From Pseudomonadota bacterium (GTDB lineage: Bacteria > Pseudomonadota > Gammaproteobacteria > Burkholderiales > Burkholderiaceae), in contig JAKORH010000020.1 of the NCBI GenBank assembly GCA_029777935.1, positions 1-33,851 of the forward strand: a stretch of 33,851 nt of DNA, given 5' to 3'. Below are positions 26,029 to 33,851 of the stretch, piece after piece. The notes under the pieces are model-generated. The model did no database searches, was not told where the DNA came from, and worked only from the letters and a program-made list of their open reading frames with translations. Position 1 is the first letter of the stretch, and the number at the start of each line of letters is the position of its first letter. The position numbers and the translations under genes are program-made.

Positions 26029-26505
26029 ATGAAACCTCGTATCGAATACACCAGGATCTCTCCGCGCACTTATCAGGCGATGTCCGCCCTGCAGGCGGCG
26101 GTCAACGACAGCGGGCTGGAACACGGCCTGCTCGAGCTGGTGAAGATGCGCGCCTCGCAGGTCAACGGCTGCGCGTACTGCCTCGACATGCACAGCAAGG
26201 ACGCGCGCGCGGCCGGCGAGACCGAACAGCGGTTGTACCTGCTCGACGCGTGGCGCGAGGCGCCGTTCTACAGCGAACGCGAGCGCGCGGCGCTGGCGTG
26301 GACCGAGGCGGTGACTCGCATCGGCGACGGCCATGTGCCCGACGAGGTGTACGAGTTCGCGCGCAGGCAGTTCAGCGAGGAGGAACTGGTCAAGCTGACG
26401 CTGGCGATCGTGACCATCAACGGCTGGAACCGGTTTGCGATCGCGTTCCGTAGCGAGGTGGGTCACTATCAGCCCGGCATGTTCAAGCGGCGGAAAGCCG
26501 AGTGA
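26029..26505 (+). CDS. AhpD-like / carboxymuconolactone decarboxylase family protein
   Basis: 158 aa from the ATG at 26029. A longer start at 26008 would add seven residues, but the ATG at 26029 has the better ribosome site (AGGAAG), so it is preferred. The redox motif CAYCLDMH (C48, C51, H55) is the AhpD alkylhydroperoxidase signature, with the histidine that activates the resolving cysteine. The rest (SERERAALAWTEAVTRIGDGHVPDEVYE) is the usual carboxymuconolactone-decarboxylase helical fold. Likely function is thiol-based peroxide reduction or a related thiol transfer in the cytoplasm. It diverges from the racemase operon with about 130 bp between starts. Confidence 0.88.
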   Translation: MKPRIEYTRISPRTYQAMSALQAAVNDSGLEHGLLELVKMRASQVNGCAYCLDMHSKDARAAGETEQRLYLLDAWREAPFYSERERAALAWTEAVTRIGDGHVPDEVYEFARRQFSEEELVKLTLAIVTINGWNRFAIAFRSEVGHYQPGMFKRRKAE

Positions 26506-26545
26506 ATTACCGGGAAGGCGAGTGAGCGCGGCGCTGTCGCGCGCC

Positions 26546-27481
26546 TTACGCGGACTTGCGCTCCAGATTCGTCAGGCTGACGCCTGCGAGCGTGACGAGT
26601 CCGCCGGCGACCATCGACGCCAGCAGCGGCTCGCCGAGCATCAGCACCGCCAGCGTGACGCCGAACACCGGCACCAGGTTCGTGAAGACTGACGCGCGCG
26701 CCACGCCGATCGACTTCACCCCCTCGTAGAACCACACGAACGCGACCGCGGTACCGAGCAGCCCCAGGTATGCGATCGCGGCCAGTTCGATCGCGCCCAC
26801 GCGCGTCCACTGCACGTCGGGCCACTGGAACGCCGCCACGGCCGCCAGCAAGACGAAGCCGAACGTCGACGCGTAGGCGGTGGTCGCGAGCGGCGAGAGC
26901 GCCCCGGGCCGACGCAGCATCGCGCGGCCCAACAGCGTGTACACCATCCAGGACAGTACGCCGCAGAACATCAGCGCCTCGCCGGTACCGATCGCTGTCG
27001 TGCCCAGCGTCGCCAGCTCGCCGCGCGATACGACGACCGCCACTCCGGTGAACGCGATCGCCACGCCGATCCACTGCCACCACGCGAAGCGCAGCCGGAA
27101 GATCAGCCACGCCGCGACCGCGGTCAGCGCGGGATTGGTGGCGATGATCAGCGCGGTGCGGCCCGCGGGCAGATGGCCGAGCGCGCCGAAGAAGAAGGCG
27201 TTGTAGGCGAAGACGCCGCTGGCGCCGAGCACGGCGATCTCCAGCCATTGCCGCCCGCGCGGGCGCGGCAGTCCGCCCTCATGCCGCCACAGGTACGCGA
27301 TCAGCGCGACGGTGGCGACGAGATAGCGCGCCGCAGCCGCGACGAAGTGCGGCATTTCGAGTGCCAGTCGGCGCCCGGCGATGAAGGTTCCGCCCCAGAA
27401 GAGCGCGGCCAGCGCCAGCCGCGCATACAGCCGCGCATTCGCCGCCGGCGTCCTGGCCGAGGCCATCACTGTCGACGTCAT
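26546..27481 (-). CDS. EamA/DMT-family transporter
   Basis: 311 aa from the ATG at 27481, which follows an AGAGGAAAGG ribosome site; the upstream frame is a longer, non-conserved extension. Ten hydrophobic segments are arranged as two EamA repeats of about 140 aa. The first repeat begins LYARLALAALFWGGTFIAGRRLA and the second follows LMFCGVLSWMVYTLLGRAML. The FWGGTF and VPVFGVTLAVLMLGEPL motifs are standard for the drug/metabolite superfamily. Such proteins export amino acids or small metabolites, and the substrate cannot be read from sequence. It is convergent with the AhpD-like gene 40 bp away. Confidence 0.9.
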   Translation of the reverse strand: MTSTVMASARTPAANARLYARLALAALFWGGTFIAGRRLALEMPHFVAAAARYLVATVALIAYLWRHEGGLPRPRGRQWLEIAVLGASGVFAYNAFFFGALGHLPAGRTALIIATNPALTAVAAWLIFRLRFAWWQWIGVAIAFTGVAVVVSRGELATLGTTAIGTGEALMFCGVLSWMVYTLLGRAMLRRPGALSPLATTAYASTFGFVLLAAVAAFQWPDVQWTRVGAIELAAIAYLGLLGTAVAFVWFYEGVKSIGVARASVFTNLVPVFGVTLAVLMLGEPLLASMVAGGLVTLAGVSLTNLERKSA

Positions 27482-27754
27482 CGCCTTTCCTCTTGCGGTG
27501 CGGATCGAGCGGCCATGCGATCCGCTGGCGTTGCAGTGTCGCGAGCGCCCGCTTCGCGCCGATTGCGCATTGCACACCGACGATTACGGTTGAAACACTC
27601 CGAATGGGCTTCGATACAACGATGGGCAAACGTACTACGCATATGCCGAATATTTCTAGCGGGCACGGGCCGTACAAGGGGTGTTCCGATTCACAAGAAC
27701 CGCGGCGCACGGCAAACTCGGTGCTGTCCGCAACCGCCTCTTCCGGGTGCCCGC
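27482..27754. other. Intergenic region upstream of the ParB-like gene
   Basis: 273 bp that I cannot assign. It holds an A+T-richer patch (CATATGCCGAATATTTC, about 27641-27657) that may contain promoter elements for the plus-strand ParB-like gene. No convincing -35/-10 pair, repeat or small ORF is visible. Confidence 0.4.
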
Positions 27755-28015
27755 ATGAATGTGCAGCCGATCCGCTGTGACGCCATCCTCCCCGATCCTC
27801 GCAGTGGAGGCTATCAGGCCGCCGCGATCGAAGTGCTCGCCGACGACATCCGCGCCCACGGCATGCTGCGTCCGGTGCTGGTGCGCGAAACGGAAAACGG
27901 CTACGTGATCGTGCACGGCGAACGTCGCTGGCGCGCCGCTCGACTGCTCGGGCTGGAGGCGATTCCGGCGCTGGTCGTGCAGGCCTTGGCGCGCGACGAA
28001 GAACAGGTCGCCTGA
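27755..28015 (+). CDS. Stand-alone ParB/sulfiredoxin N-domain protein
   Basis: 86 aa containing only the ParB N-terminal domain. The order of motifs is LPDPRSGGYQ, then AIEVLADDIRAHGMLRPVLVRE, then the nucleotide-binding segment GYVIVHGERRWRAARLLGLEAIPALVV with GERRWRAA as the hallmark of the ParB/Srx CTP-ATP fold. The helix-turn-helix and dimerisation domains of chromosomal ParB are absent. Short stand-alone ParB-like proteins occur in accessory regions with unknown or nuclease-like roles. The start follows a weak ribosome site. There is no ParA partner in the window. Neighbours are a transporter and a beta-helix lipoprotein, which do not explain it. Confidence 0.75.
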   Translation: MNVQPIRCDAILPDPRSGGYQAAAIEVLADDIRAHGMLRPVLVRETENGYVIVHGERRWRAARLLGLEAIPALVVQALARDEEQVA

Positions 28016-28143
28016 CGGGAAACGACACCGCGCCGCCGCGCATTGCACCGCGGTTAGACGGTCTGCGTGTCGTGTTGCGCATCGAGTGCGCCCGTCTGTT
28101 CGCTCGTTGCCGGTCGAGCTGACGCAAGCGATTGCCGGTGCGT

Positions 28144-29856
28144 CTACGGCTTGAAGTCGAGAGCGGGTTTCCAGCCCGGATTGACTCCGTCGCCCGCGTA
28201 CGCGCCGCGGATCGTCCACATGCGCGCCGCACCGTTGAAGTCGCGATCGAAATCGCCGTAGCCCGTCAACCCGCCGGTGCTGATCGGTGTGCCGGTCAAA
28301 GCCCCGGGCTTCGGGTACAGGTCGAGCGCGCCGAGCGCACCCGCCGGATTGTTCAGGTAGCCCGATGCGCTCGCGTAGGCGTCCGTGATGTTGTCCGCCT
28401 GCGCGGCATCCGCGCCGCTGACGGAGATCGGGGTGGCCGCGAACACGGCGTTGCCCTGCACGCGCTGCGTCGAGCCGGCCAGCCCGCCGCTCACGGCGAT
28501 GCCTGTCGCCGACGCGAGGATGGTGTTGCCGAACACGCGCACCGTCCGCACGTCACTGTTGTGACGCTGGATTCTCACCGCGTCGCCCGACGCATTGACC
28601 ATCAGGTTGCTGTAGAAGGCGACGTTGCCCTCGGCCTGGAACAGCGCTTCGGTCGGGTTCTGCCAGAAGAAGTTGCCGTAGATCTCGAATCCGTTGTCGG
28701 AACCGGGCCCGCTCGGCGGCTGCGCGCCGACGAGCAGGTTCGGGCGCGCTCCGTCGGGCGAAACATAGCTGTTGAGCTTGGAGAACACGTTGTGCCGGAT
28801 CGTCGTCTTCGTCGGGCCGATGGGCATGCCGGTCGGTATCGAGGTCCACGCGGCCTGATGCTTGACCTGCACGTTGTATCCGATCGTGTTCCTGATCACG
28901 TTGTGCTCGATCAGGCCGGCCACGAACGGACTGCCGCCGGTGCTGTTGCCCAGGTACATGCCGGTGCCCGCGCCGTCGATCAGGTTGCGGCGGATCACCC
29001 AGTTCCACGCCGTGGCGCCGCTCGCGGAGATGCCGACGTTCTGCTGGTCGCCGCCGACGTCGTGAATGTACAGATCCTCCAGCGTCACGTCGTGAACGAC
29101 TCCGCTCGCTGCGACACCGAAGCTGCCGTTGTTGCGGCCATTGACCTCGATGCCCTTGATCACGACGTAGCTCGAATTGCTGAGCTGGATCACGTTGAAG
29201 GTCGCGGCCGGACTGGCCCACAGGACCGGTTTCGGTCCGCCGTCAGGCCCCTTGATGCTGATCGGCTGCGCCGCGGTGCCGTTCAGATTCGAGATCTGCA
29301 GACCGTGCGCGTTGCCGTTGTCGTTGCCGCTCGCGTCGGCGCCGTAGTTGCCCGCCGCGAGTTCGAGCGTGTCGCCCGGCTTCAGGCCGGCGAGTCGCGC
29401 CACGTAGTTCGACGGATCGGCAGCGATGACGTTGGCCGCGATCGCGGCAGTCGTCACCTGCCTCGCCGCCGAAGGCGAAGAGGCATTGCCGGCCGCGTCG
29501 AACGCGATGACCGTGTAGCTGTACGGAGTCGACGGCGTGAGACCGTTGTCCTGGTAGCTCGCCGTCGTCATCGTCGCGACCAGCATGCCGTTGCGCTGAA
29601 CGCGATATCCCGCCACCGCCACGTTGTCGGTCGCCGACTGCCAGCTCAGCACGACTGACGTCGCAGACACCGAGGTCGCCTGCACTCCTGCGGGAGCGGA
29701 AGGAGCGAGCGTGTCAGCCGATGGCGCGACGACCGGTGGCGCGGTCGTGGAACCCTGCGCGGCAGAATCGCCACTCCCGCCGCAGGATGTCAGGATCAAT
29801 GCCGAGACGAGGCATGACAGCGGTACCCGCTGAACTGTTTGAAGACTGGCGCGCAT
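28144..29856 (-). CDS. Lipoprotein with FN3 and right-handed beta-helix domains
   Basis: 570 aa. The N-terminus ends its signal with a lipobox (LILTSCGGSG; lipidated C25), followed by a low-complexity spacer. A fibronectin type III domain spans about 50-140 (SAPAGVQATSVSATSVVLSW ... YSYTVIAFDAAGNASSPSAA). From about 200 to 480 the repeated short strands with N/G turns and the paired 'VIRRNLIDG', 'LIEHNVIRN', 'TIRHNVFSK' units make a right-handed parallel beta-helix of the pectate-lyase/chondroitinase-B style. It is probably a surface glycan-binding or cleaving lipoprotein; catalytic residues are not identified. No clear ribosome site precedes the ATG. The carbohydrate target is unknown. Confidence 0.8.
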   Translation of the reverse strand: MRASLQTVQRVPLSCLVSALILTSCGGSGDSAAQGSTTAPPVVAPSADTLAPSAPAGVQATSVSATSVVLSWQSATDNVAVAGYRVQRNGMLVATMTTASYQDNGLTPSTPYSYTVIAFDAAGNASSPSAARQVTTAAIAANVIAADPSNYVARLAGLKPGDTLELAAGNYGADASGNDNGNAHGLQISNLNGTAAQPISIKGPDGGPKPVLWASPAATFNVIQLSNSSYVVIKGIEVNGRNNGSFGVAASGVVHDVTLEDLYIHDVGGDQQNVGISASGATAWNWVIRRNLIDGAGTGMYLGNSTGGSPFVAGLIEHNVIRNTIGYNVQVKHQAAWTSIPTGMPIGPTKTTIRHNVFSKLNSYVSPDGARPNLLVGAQPPSGPGSDNGFEIYGNFFWQNPTEALFQAEGNVAFYSNLMVNASGDAVRIQRHNSDVRTVRVFGNTILASATGIAVSGGLAGSTQRVQGNAVFAATPISVSGADAAQADNITDAYASASGYLNNPAGALGALDLYPKPGALTGTPISTGGLTGYGDFDRDFNGAARMWTIRGAYAGDGVNPGWKPALDFKP

Positions 29857-30078
29857 AGACGATATCGCCCGACCGACAGGAGAACTCGCAAAGCCGAAGT
29901 CTATTGAGCGATCCGTCCCGCGCCGGCCCGCTCGGTCACACACGCACGCTAATCTGGGAAGCGCTGGTTTCGGACGGAGCGAGCGCGGGGCGGCTCGCGC
30001 GAGTGCCGCTCCGATTGCCACCGCGCCCATGCCGAGTGGCGAAGATCACGTTCGCCTTGTTGCGACAGTAAGCGATCC
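29857..30078. other. Intergenic region
   Basis: 222 bp between the lipoprotein gene and the truncated membrane ORF. It has no convincing frame on either strand and no recognisable repeat or tRNA. Confidence 0.4.
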
Positions 30079-30360
30079 ATGCGCGATCTTCTGCTGGCCG
30101 TTTGCGGGCTTGTCCTCGTCGGCTTGCTCGCCTTGGTCGTCTACCAGAATCATCAGCGTTTCCACAAGCCGCTGTTGACGACGACGTATCAGGCGGTGAC
30201 TCTGCTGAACCTCGCGCCGGGCGGGTTGTGGCCAGGCGCTGACGCGCGCGCCAGAGTTCGTAAGCGGACTACCCGGCCAGCACGTCTCGGGGCTTGGTCC
30301 GCCGACGCCGGGATGATCGCGGATGATCGCCTTTGTCGTCCAGCCCCTTCTCGAGCCTGA
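30079..30360 (+). pseudogene. Truncated membrane-anchored protein gene (fragment)
   Basis: The first ~44 residues (a single membrane helix, LLLAVCGLVLVGLLALVVYQ, then NHQRFHKPLLTTTYQAVTLLN) resemble the start of a widespread betaproteobacterial membrane-anchored hypothetical protein, in which LTTPYQAVLL is followed by NGQVYFG and a longer soluble domain. Here the sequence after LLN at about base 30210 changes character to Ala/Arg/Pro-rich, out-of-frame-like content with no conserved motif, and stops after 93 codons. I read it as a real gene cut at that point, probably by insertion or deletion. The likeness is from memory and should be checked by search. Confidence 0.4.
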
Positions 30361-30379
30361 TCGGCAGAGTGTTGCGTTT

Positions 30380-30407
30380 TGTCGGTACTTCTCAACAAGT
30401 ACCGACA
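30380..30407. promoter_or_regulatory. Palindromic putative operator of the AbiE pair
   Basis: An 11-bp perfect inverted repeat, TGTCGGTACTT and AAGTACCGACA, separated by CTCAAC, lies 17 bp before the abiEi ATG. AbiEi antitoxins bind inverted repeats of about this kind upstream of their own operon and repress it. A possible -10 (TATGTA, 30409-30414) lies directly downstream. Confidence 0.6.
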
Positions 30408-30424
30408 CTATGTAACATCCCTGC

Positions 30425-31024
30425 ATGGTCGCCGTCCCCACCCGCATTCGCAAGCTGTTTCTCCAACACCGCCAGCTTCGGTCACACGAACTGGAGGCGC
30501 AGGGAATTTCTCGCACACAGGTCTCGCGGCTCGTTGAGACCGGCGTTCTCCAGCAAGTGGCTCACGGGCTGTACATGCTGGCGGGAAGCGAGACCTCTCA
30601 GCACTCGGCGCTCGTCACGGTCGCGCGGAGGGCGCCTGAAGTCGTCTTCTGCCTGCTTACTGCGCTTCGCCTCCATGACCTGACAACGCAGGCGCCCTTT
30701 GAGGTCTGGATCGCGATCAACAACAAGGCGCGTGCGCCGCGCCTCGACTATCCGCCGCTACGCGTGGTTCGCTTTTCAGGCACGACCCTGACACAGGGTG
30801 TCGATACTCTGACGGTCGACGGCGAGAAGCTGCGAGTAACCAACGTGGCGAAAACGGTGGCCGACTGCTTCAAATTCCGCAACAAGATCGGACTCGATGT
30901 CGCGCTGGAGGCGCTCCGGGAGGTGCGTCGCGACAAACGGGCCACGAATGACCAGCTCTGGCGCTATGCGAAGCTGTGCCGAGTGGCTACGATCATGCGG
31001 CCATATCTTGAGGCGGTCGCGTGA
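30425..31024 (+). CDS. AbiEi-type antitoxin / transcriptional regulator
   Basis: 199 aa, the length of AbiEi-4-like antitoxins. The N-terminal winged helix-turn-helix (RIRKLFLQHRQLRSHELEAQGISRTQVSRLVETGVLQQVAHGLYML, ~7-52) is followed by the AbiEi C-domain with VVFCLLTALRLHDLTTQAPFEVWIAINNKARAP and the terminal VTNVAKTVADCFKFRNKIGLDVALEALRE, all family text. It would repress its own operon by binding the palindrome just upstream and counter the nucleotidyltransferase toxin. The gene overlaps the next one as GTGA (31021-31024), the usual AbiEi-AbiEii coupling. The antitoxin itself is complete. Confidence 0.88.
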   Translation: MVAVPTRIRKLFLQHRQLRSHELEAQGISRTQVSRLVETGVLQQVAHGLYMLAGSETSQHSALVTVARRAPEVVFCLLTALRLHDLTTQAPFEVWIAINNKARAPRLDYPPLRVVRFSGTTLTQGVDTLTVDGEKLRVTNVAKTVADCFKFRNKIGLDVALEALREVRRDKRATNDQLWRYAKLCRVATIMRPYLEAVA

Positions 31025-31326
31025 AGCGGGCGCGGGCGGCGCCAGAAGCATCGAAGTCTGCCAGCGCCGCGTCCATTCATGCTCGGCTGCTGCGCCGCGC
31101 GCGAGAGCGCGGCGAGGACTTCAATCTTCTGCTGACTCGGTACGCGATCGAGCGGCTTCTTTATCGACTGTCGATATCGGCCGCGCGCAATCAATTCCTG
31201 CTCAAGGGCGCGCTGCTATTCGATCTATGGTTCGACCTGCCGCACCGGCCCACCCGGGACGCCGACTTCCTCGTTGCTCAAAGACAGCCGGGTTCTTCCC
31301 GGCGTGCAGCCGAGCCTGTGGGTTGA
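31021..31326 (+). pseudogene. Truncated AbiEii nucleotidyltransferase toxin
   Basis: 101 codons against about 300 for the full toxin. The N-terminal part is normal for AbiEii: ARLLRRARERGEDFNLLLTRYAIERLLYRLSISAARNQFLLKGALLFDLWFDLPHRPTRDADFL, with KGALLF and TRDADF supplying the start of the nucleotidyltransferase signature (GG/GS and DxD-type acidic residues). After DADFL (about base 31272) the sequence is unrelated (VAQRQPGSSRRAAEPVG). The remaining nucleotidyltransferase domain and C-domain are missing, so the toxin is almost certainly inactive. The GTG start overlaps the antitoxin stop. The break lies 115 bp from tRNA-Ser(CGA). Confidence 0.8.
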
Positions 31327-31351
31327 GACATGGGTTGGGCAAAGGCGGATC

Positions 31352-31369
31352 GATCAATTCTCATTGATC
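31352..31369. repeat. Perfect hairpin downstream of tRNA-Ser(CGA)
   Basis: GATCAAT and ATTGATC flank the loop TCTC. It is 20 bp beyond the tRNA 3' end and lacks a T-run on either strand, so a canonical terminator is not supported; it may still be a 3' processing or boundary structure. Confidence 0.5.
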
Positions 31370-31388
31370 AATGCCTTGTCTGATGTCT

Positions 31389-31479
31389 TGGCGGAAGGGG
31401 TGGGATTCGAACCCACGGTACCGAAGATCGGTACACCGGATTTCGAATCCGGCGCATTCGACCACTCTGCCACCCTTCC
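31389..31479 (-). tRNA. tRNA-Ser (anticodon CGA)
   Basis: 91 nt including an encoded CCA. The acceptor arms read GGAAGGG (31479-31473) and CCCTTCC. The anticodon stem CCGGA/TCCGG encloses the loop TTCGAAA with anticodon CGA (31445-31443), reading UCG. The long variable arm and the GTGGG TTCGAAT CCCAC T arm are present. A TACAAT -10-like hexamer lies at 31524-31519, about 40 nt upstream and at the end of serS. It is 47 nt downstream of serS on the same strand. Confidence 0.96.
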
Positions 31480-31488
31480 ACTTCAGAT

Positions 31489-31512
31489 CCTCGCGAAGTC
31501 GATTTCGCGAGG
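31489..31512. other. 9-bp hairpin between serS and tRNA-Ser(CGA)
   Basis: CCTCGCGAA and TTCGCGAGG with loop GTCGAT form a perfect stem. It lies between the serS stop and the tRNA 5' end, without a U tract. It could mark the serS 3' end or a processing site in a serS-tRNA transcript. Confidence 0.55.
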
Positions 31513-31526
31513 GCGCGCATTGTAGC

Positions 31527-32855
<1,329 letters not shown>

Positions 32856-32991
32856 TCAGCGGATGGGGATCGGAAGTCGGCCCGCGCGGGCCGCACGCAT
32901 CAGGCGCGGCGACTTCGCGCGCGCGACAGGCGGATGATGAGATCGAGCATGGCGCGATTTTCGTCGCTCGGCACGCATCAAGCAAGCGCGC

Positions 32992-33851
32992 TCACGACTT
33001 GTGCCGCCGCGCGGCCGCGCGCGCCGACTGGTTCAGCCGCCGCAGTTCCTCCATCCGCTCGCGGATGCGCGCCTCGAGGCCGCGCTCGGTCGGAACATAC
33101 CATTCCGGGGCCGACATGCCGTCGGGCAGATAGTGTTCGCCGGCCGCGAAAGCTCCTTCCTCGTCGTGCGCGTAGCGATAATCCTCGCCGTAGCCGAGAT
33201 CCTTCATCAGCCGCGTGGGCGCGTTGCGCAGGCGCAGCGGCACCGGGCGCGAGGCATCCTCCTTCACGAACGCTTTCGCGGCTCCGAACGCGGTGTAGAT
33301 CGCGTTCGACTTCGGCGCGATCGCCAGATACACGATCGCCTCCGCGAGCGCGAGTTCACCCTCGGGCGAGCCGAGCCGCTCGTAGGTCTCGGCCGCGTCG
33401 AGCGCAAGCCGCAGCGCGCGCGGATCGGCCAGCCCGATGTCCTCGGTGGCCATGCGGATCGCGCGTCGCGCGACGTAGCGCGGATCGACACCGCCGTCCA
33501 GCATGCGCGCCATCCAGTACAGCGCCGCATCGACGTCGCTGCCGCGCACCGCCTTGTGCAGGGCGGAGATCTGGTCGTAGAAGTTCTCGCCGCCCTTGTC
33601 GAAGCGACGCAGCGTCGCCGGCAGCGTCGCGCGCAGGAACGCCGCGTCGATCACCGTCTTGCCCTGTTCGCGCGCGCTGATCGCGGCGATTTCCAGCGCG
33701 TTCAGCAGCCGGCGCGCATCGCCGTCGGCGAGCGCGATCAGCATGCGCCGCGCATCGGCGTCGACGGTCACGCCGGAAACATAGCGCGCCAGCGCGCGCT
33801 CAATCAGCGCTTCGAGATCGGCTTCGCCGAGCGGCTCGAGCACGTACACCG
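32992..33851 (-). CDS. rarA: Replication-associated recombination protein A, C-terminal part (partial)
   Basis: The frame is open to the window edge, so the N-terminal AAA+ core and Walker motifs are outside. The visible ~286 residues begin VYVLEPLGEADLEALIERAL, the end of the AAA+ lid. The RarA/MgsA oligomerisation domain follows: DKGGENFYDQISALHKAVRGSDVDAALYWMARML, RRAIRMATEDIGLADPRAL, and LGYGEDYRYAHDEEGAFAAGEHYLPDGM. This tetrameric ATPase loads at stalled replication forks together with SSB. The 175-bp gap to serS holds no gene. Confidence 0.95.
   Translation of the reverse strand, partial: VYVLEPLGEADLEALIERALARYVSGVTVDADARRMLIALADGDARRLLNALEIAAISAREQGKTVIDAAFLRATLPATLRRFDKGGENFYDQISALHKAVRGSDVDAALYWMARMLDGGVDPRYVARRAIRMATEDIGLADPRALRLALDAAETYERLGSPEGELALAEAIVYLAIAPKSNAIYTAFGAAKAFVKEDASRPVPLRLRNAPTRLMKDLGYGEDYRYAHDEEGAFAAGEHYLPDGMSAPEWYVPTERGLEARIRERMEELRRLNQSARAAARRHKS

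Noticed and set aside
30265..30345. Short direct repeat GATGATCGCG twice near 30312-30330, considered as an insertion-sequence target duplication.
   Set aside because: The copies are adjacent and too short, and no transposase or terminal inverted repeats are recognisable.
31352..31369. Hairpin GATCAAT/ATTGATC considered as a Rho-independent terminator of tRNA-Ser(CGA).
   Set aside because: The stem is A/T-rich and no T-run follows on either strand.

Overview
This 33.9 kb window looks like a high-GC betaproteobacterial chromosome, most likely Burkholderiales-like. The grounds are the rarA-serS gene order, the three-part TRAP importer next to FAH and MaiA enzymes, the PrpE-type and Acs-type acyl-CoA synthetases, and exosortase-sorted proteins ending in the EPGTLALLGLGLAGLAATRRR tail. 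Gene density is high, many neighbours overlap by ATGA or GTGA, and both window ends cut genes (prpE at the left, rarA at the right). The taxonomic call is inference; there is no rRNA here.

Layout. 0-2.2 kb: end of prpE, a YdcF/DUF218 membrane protein, a GlcG/HbpS-like protein, a REP-like palindromic element and an Lrp/AsnC regulator. 2.2-5.0 kb: an HD phosphohydrolase, an ornithine aminotransferase and an unknown three-helix membrane protein. 5.0-8.4 kb (minus): a likely operon of a histone-deacetylase-like deacylase, an acyl-CoA synthetase and an ECHDC3-like crotonase lacking both canonical catalytic glutamates. 8.4-13.6 kb (plus): moxR, DUF58, tgpA (transglutaminase) and an MltB-like lytic transglycosylase, a cell-envelope operon. 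13.6-17.9 kb (minus): FAH-family hydrolase, TRAP DctP, DctQ and DctM, and a maleylacetoacetate/maleylpyruvate isomerase, a compact uptake-plus-ring-cleavage-product operon.

18.1-20.8 kb is an accessory stretch starting at tRNA-Ser(GGA). It carries a small unknown ORF, a 79-aa putative zinc-knuckle protein with a near-perfect Shine-Dalgarno, and two tandem PEP-CTERM proteins whose sorting tails are nearly identical at DNA level. 20.9-26.5 kb: acetyl-CoA synthetase, a DUF202 membrane protein, an operon of racemase, ECF42-type sigma factor and DGPF/YCII protein joined by ATGA overlaps, and an AhpD-like carboxymuconolactone decarboxylase family protein. 26.5-29.9 kb: an EamA exporter, a stand-alone ParB N-domain and a lipoprotein with FN3 and beta-helix regions.

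30.0-31.4 kb is a second accessory patch: a truncated membrane-protein gene, then an AbiE-type toxin-antitoxin pair with an intact AbiEi antitoxin, a palindromic putative operator, and an AbiEii toxin cut off shortly after its nucleotidyltransferase core begins. It ends beside tRNA-Ser(CGA), which lies just downstream of serS. The window closes with rarA. The two accessory patches both sit beside serine tRNA genes.

Nothing here is provably a new system. The best candidates for a second look are the deacylase / acyl-CoA synthetase / non-canonical crotonase operon, the racemase-ECF42-DGPF operon, and the tandem PEP-CTERM genes with gene-converted tails.
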